Origin: CAZNSX01 sp964575845
GTDB taxonomy: Bacteria > UBA8248 > CAZNSX01
Direction of reading: 5' to 3'
Assembly: GCA_964575845.1 (NCBI GenBank)
Contig: CAZNSX010000001.1
Coordinates: 496,001-560,000, forward strand
Length of the DNA: 64,000 bases
Shown here: one piece after another, positions 61,268-64,000 of the stretch
Layout: every line of letters starts with the position of its first letter
Position numbering within the stretch: position 1 is the stretch's first letter
Position numbers and translations under genes: made by a program
The notes under the pieces: generated by a model
Told to the model about the DNA's origin: nothing
Seen by the model: the letters and a program-made list of their open reading frames with translations, nothing else
Database searches by the model: none

Positions 61268-62011
61268 ATGGGTGCTGTTGATCCGAAGAAGATTCTTTCC
61301 AAAGAAGAGTGGGAAGTTGAACGGACCGCACAAGACTTTATTTCGTGGGTCGAGGAGAAAATGTGCTTATTCGACAGTTCGAAGGAAACAAGAGACTATG
61401 CACTGCTTCGAGCAGGGCTTGCGAAGAAATTCATGGAAGAAGTCTATCCTCTCAGCTTCTTCGTGGGGCATCGGTACAGCGGACGCTCTGACGTTCGGGT
61501 TAAGCCAAATCTCGGAAATGAAAATTATGATGCAGAAATAATTGACCTTTCAGTAAATCCGCCATCGGTGGAAAAAATCGAGTTCACTCAAGCAATTAAT
61601 GAAGAGAAGGGTCATCAAGAACATCTGCGTATGCATTATTTTTTGGAACACGGTCATGTACCCTTACTGGGCAAGGTAAAACATCAAGGTACCGAAAGAA
61701 CGGGACTCAAAATTGAGGTTTGCGATGATTTTGTTGCTCGCAGTGAGAAAGTTGAAGAAGCTTTGCAGCTAGTAGTTAGCGCCGCCCAGGGAAAGGCTGC
61801 GAAGCCGTATGGGAAAGATACATCGCTGGTAATAGTTTTTGATGATTATGATAAGCTTAAGGACCCGGAAGACATATGCAAGCTAAAGCGCCGTGTCATA
61901 GAGGAAATTCTTCCGATGGATTTGAATTTTTATAAGTTGTTTCTGCTTGGCATATCTGGGAGGAATTTAATGGAATTTTCCCTGCCGGACTGTGGTATGG
62001 GTGTGGCTTAA
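61268..62011 (+). CDS. unrecognised protein next to the restriction-modification gene
   Basis: A 247-residue protein with no family I can name. It is soluble, charged and has N-terminal helical character (EEWEVERTAQDFISWVEEKM). A segment NYDAEIIDLS followed by IEFTQAINEEKGHQEHLRMHYF, and later LVIVFDDYDKL, is loosely like a nuclease core with Asp and Glu on neighbouring strands. It lies 72 bases after the restriction gene on the same strand, is less GC-rich than the neighbourhood, and has no clear ribosome site. It could be an accessory or defence protein; this is inferred from position only. Confidence 0.55.
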   Translation: MGAVDPKKILSKEEWEVERTAQDFISWVEEKMCLFDSSKETRDYALLRAGLAKKFMEEVYPLSFFVGHRYSGRSDVRVKPNLGNENYDAEIIDLSVNPPSVEKIEFTQAINEEKGHQEHLRMHYFLEHGHVPLLGKVKHQGTERTGLKIEVCDDFVARSEKVEEALQLVVSAAQGKAAKPYGKDTSLVIVFDDYDKLKDPEDICKLKRRVIEEILPMDLNFYKLFLLGISGRNLMEFSLPDCGMGVA

Positions 62012-62021
62012 TCTAATTGAA

Positions 62022-62092
62022 TCGAGTAGGGTGAGGCTGCGCCTCGCCATTATCTGGCACGTAGAGTCACGGCGCGGCCGTGACCTACTCGA
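62022..62092. repeat. palindromic double-hairpin repeat R3
   Basis: Outer stem TCGAGTAGG/CCTACTCGA encloses hairpins GGTGAGGC-TGC-GCCTCGCC (62030-62048, one G-T pair) and GTCACGGC-GCG-GCCGTGAC (62066-62084). Compared with R1 and R2 the arms differ but all stems stay paired, indicating selection for structure. It lies between two gene ends. Confidence 0.88.
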
Positions 62093-62102
62093 CTCGGAAA
62101 CT

Positions 62103-62954
62103 TCATGGTTCCGAAAAGACGGGCCCCTCCCTTTTCCTTATCCCGAGAAGGGCTCTCGCCTCATCGGGGCTCGCGACCTCCCTTCCCAGCTCCCCGGCAA
62201 GCCTCACCACTCTGGCCACATGCTCGGCATTGCTTTTGGCCAGAACCCCCCGGCTGTAGTAGAGGTTATCCTCAAGGCCCACTCTCACGTGGCCGCCCTT
62301 TGTCATGGCCGAGAGGGCCATGGGAAGTTGGGCTCTTCCGATCCCCGCCGCAAACCAAAGGCTGCCCTCGGGAAGGCTCTCAACGAGAAGGGAGAGTATG
62401 GGGGCGGCCGCGGGCGCCCCTGTGGGAATCCCCAGCACGAACTGAAAGACGTAAGGCTTTCTTATCAGGCCCTTCTCGATGAGGCCGAGACAGCTCCCCA
62501 TCATGCCGGTGTCGAATATCTCCAGCTCGGGCACGACCCCACGCTCCAGCATCTCCCCGGCCAGGCGCTCCAGCCACTGGGGGGAGCAGATGTAGAGGAG
62601 CGGGCCGAAATTCATCGAGCCCGCATCGAAGGAGGCGATCTCGGGGTTGAGCTCAAGCGGCGCCATTCTTTCCTCCTCGGGGAGGTTCCTTCCGGGAATG
62701 CCGCTTGTGGTGAGGCACTGGATAACATCGCACCTCTCCTCGATGGCCCGCGTGACCCGGCGGAAGAGCTCGAGGTTCTGGGTCCCGAGCCGAGTCTCGG
62801 GGTCCCTCACGTGGATGTGGACCATCGCGGCCCCGGCCCCATGCGAGCGAACGGCCTCCTCAACTATCTCCTCGGGCGTCAGCGGTATGAAGGGGGACTT
62901 CTCGCGGGAAATTCGGCTTCCGGTGATGGCGGCCGTGATGATGAGCTTCTCCAT
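62103..62954 (-). CDS. BKACE-family enzyme (3-keto-5-aminohexanoate cleavage-like)
   Basis: A 283-residue TIM-barrel zinc enzyme of the beta-keto acid cleavage family, which condenses a beta-keto acid with acetyl-CoA to give a CoA ester and acetoacetate. The zinc His pair is in AAMVHIHVRDPETRL, with the family segments LTTSGIPGRNLPEEER, SFDAGSMNFG, PELEIFDTGMM, VLGIPTGAPA and GGHVRVGLEDNLYYSRG (metal Glu). Start at ATG 62954 behind GAGAGGTAA; a start twelve codons upstream lacks support. Substrate cannot be read. Confidence 0.9.
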   Translation of the reverse strand: MEKLIITAAITGSRISREKSPFIPLTPEEIVEEAVRSHGAGAAMVHIHVRDPETRLGTQNLELFRRVTRAIEERCDVIQCLTTSGIPGRNLPEEERMAPLELNPEIASFDAGSMNFGPLLYICSPQWLERLAGEMLERGVVPELEIFDTGMMGSCLGLIEKGLIRKPYVFQFVLGIPTGAPAAAPILSLLVESLPEGSLWFAAGIGRAQLPMALSAMTKGGHVRVGLEDNLYYSRGVLAKSNAEHVARVVRLAGELGREVASPDEARALLGIRKREGPVFSEP

Positions 62955-63067
62955 GGGGGTTACCTCTCTTTGGGATAAGAAGGTTGACAAGAAGCTGCGT
63001 TAGGGGATAATTAAAGGGATTTTTTTCATCGCGAAATGCGACCCCTAAGGCACATCTGGAGGCGGAA

Positions 63068-63718
63068 ATGGACATAGAAGCCATTAAAGAGTATTACACT
63101 AGAGCCGGCATGTGTGGAACGGTCGGCTTCGGCAAGAGACCGGCCCTTCTAATCATCGATTTTCAGAATGCCTTCACCGACCCCAAGCAGCCTCTGGGCG
63201 GCAACATGGACCGCGAGGTGAAGGCCACGGGAGAGCTCTTGAAGCTCGCCCGGGAGAAGAACCTCCTGGTCTTCTTTACCGTCGTTGGTTACGAGGAAGG
63301 GGCGAGGGAAGGCGGAATGTTCACCAGGAAGGTCCCCTCGCTCAAGACCCTCCGCCTGGGCACTCCCCTCGTGGAAGTGGATGACCGCCTGAAGCCCCAC
63401 CCCGGAGAGAGGGTGATCGTCAAGAAATTTCAGAGCGCCTTCTTCGGCACAAACCTCGCCTCCATTCTCGTGGCCGAGCAGGTGGATACCCTCATCATCA
63501 CCGGCTGCGTAACGAGCGGCTGCATAAGAGCATCGAGCATAGATTCCATGCAGCACGGCTTCCATACCATCCTGCCTCTGGAGTGCATCGCCGACAGGGC
63601 CGAGGAACCTCATGAAGCAAACCTCTTCGATATCGGCGCCAAGAATGCCGACGTCCTTCCGCTGAAAGAGGTCATGGACTACCTAAGGGCCATGCCCCGC
63701 ATGACCTATGAGGAATGA
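63068..63718 (+). CDS. isochorismatase-family cysteine hydrolase
   Basis: A 216-residue amidohydrolase of the isochorismatase/N-carbamoylsarcosine amidase fold. The triad is visible: Asp31 (ALLIIDFQNAF), Lys120 (VKKFQSAFFGT) and Cys152 (ITGCVTSGCIRAS). Members hydrolyse amides, ureido acids or nicotinamide. ATG 63068 follows GGAGGCGGAA. It diverges from the BKACE gene, and the next gene on the other strand is a cyclase-family hydrolase, so all three could act in one degradation route. Confidence 0.88.
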   Translation: MDIEAIKEYYTRAGMCGTVGFGKRPALLIIDFQNAFTDPKQPLGGNMDREVKATGELLKLAREKNLLVFFTVVGYEEGAREGGMFTRKVPSLKTLRLGTPLVEVDDRLKPHPGERVIVKKFQSAFFGTNLASILVAEQVDTLIITGCVTSGCIRASSIDSMQHGFHTILPLECIADRAEEPHEANLFDIGAKNADVLPLKEVMDYLRAMPRMTYEE

Positions 63719-63848
63719 GGGGCGATTCGTCGCCTGAGGGAGGAGTGAAGCAGCTCCTCGCCCCCATGCGCTCATGAGCTTCGTGGAAGCCGGACCCTGT
63801 TTTCGCCGCCGCTCTGGAATGGATTCAGATATACCCTCCTGAGACGCG

Positions 63849-64000
63849 CTAATCCTCATCCTCGAGGAAGGCCACCACGCGGCACATTGCCCCCTCGCCT
63901 CCCTCAAACCTCCAGGGGAAGGCTCCTATCTTGCAGCGGCGGTTGAGGACCTGGTCGATGTCGCCCCCAACATTTTCCACGTGAAGCACGCCCTCTGGAA
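63849..64000 (-). CDS. cyclase-family (kynurenine formamidase-like) protein, C-terminal end
   Basis: An open frame enters from the right edge and ends at TAG 63849-63851. Its last 49 residues include EGVLHVENVGGDIDQVL, AFPWRFEGGEGAMCRVVAFL and EDED, the C-terminus of metal-dependent cyclases/kynurenine formamidases that open lactams or formamides. Start and metal motif are outside the window. Confidence 0.75.
   Translation of the reverse strand, partial: PEGVLHVENVGGDIDQVLNRRCKIGAFPWRFEGGEGAMCRVVAFLEDED

Noticed and set aside
1..64000. tRNA, rRNA, prophage or insertion-sequence transposase genes
   Set aside because: No tRNA-like T-arm with matching acceptor stem, no rRNA segments and no transposase or phage motifs were recognised by reading; a tRNAscan or HMM search would be decisive.

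Overview
This is a high-GC, Gram-negative bacterial scaffold. It carries a complete type II secretion locus, signal peptides and lipoproteins, frequent GTG/TTG starts behind purine-rich ribosome sites, and a run of ten N at 49055-49064 that marks a scaffold join. Gene content resembles soil, sediment or subsurface lineages of the former Deltaproteobacteria, Methylomirabilota or Tectomicrobia type, but nothing here fixes the phylum. No rRNA, tRNA or CRISPR array was recognised.

Region 1 (1-28155) is a catabolic island, mostly on the minus strand. It opens with a branched-chain amino-acid type ABC permease pair (livH, partial livM) behind two unusual genes. Each of these encodes three fused Rid (YjgF/UK114) domains, and one is built from almost identical 420-bp repeats. 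A divergent GntR regulator flanks them. Next come an acyl-CoA dehydrogenase, two short-chain dehydrogenases, duplicated DRE-TIM aldolase/lyase-like genes with an altered metal motif, and twin reductive-dehalogenase-like corrinoid Fe-S proteins. Further on are IclR, cupin and VOC proteins, a 3-hydroxyisobutyrate-dehydrogenase relative, a 2-oxoacid dehydrogenase E1 alpha/beta pair without E2/E3, an M24 hydrolase with altered metal ligands, a TAXI-type TRAP binding protein without its permease, a Gfo/Idh/MocA oxidoreductase and an EamA exporter. Decayed pieces (SDR, Gfo/Idh/MocA, IclR, metallo-beta-lactamase, a third aldolase copy) and an exact 554-bp direct repeat show active duplication and loss.

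Region 2 (28156-45434) is the secretion locus: an ExeA/GspA-like ATPase, a GspB-like TPR protein, then gspC-D-E-F-L-M-G-H-I-J-K and the prepilin peptidase gspO, all on the plus strand with tight or overlapping junctions behind a good sigma70-type promoter. A large TPR/beta-propeller lipoprotein gene converges on its end.

Region 3 (45435-49800) is sparse. It contains a pair of about 120-nt candidate small-RNA genes, each with matching promoter, invariant loop and terminator, several palindromic double-hairpin repeats, small secreted proteins, a beta-helix protein and a HicB/HicA pair whose toxin frame lacks a normal start.

Region 4 (49920-64000) holds a histone-deacetylase-like amidohydrolase, VOC and cupin proteins, an SDR, leuA, mnmA, a periplasmic parvulin-type isomerase, a single-chain restriction-modification enzyme with an AT-rich (apparently swapped) specificity region plus an unknown neighbour, a BKACE enzyme, an isochorismatase-family amidohydrolase and the end of a cyclase-family gene.

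The most interesting signals are the paired small-RNA candidates, the single-chain Rid trimers, the twin RdhA-like proteins and the mosaic restriction enzyme.
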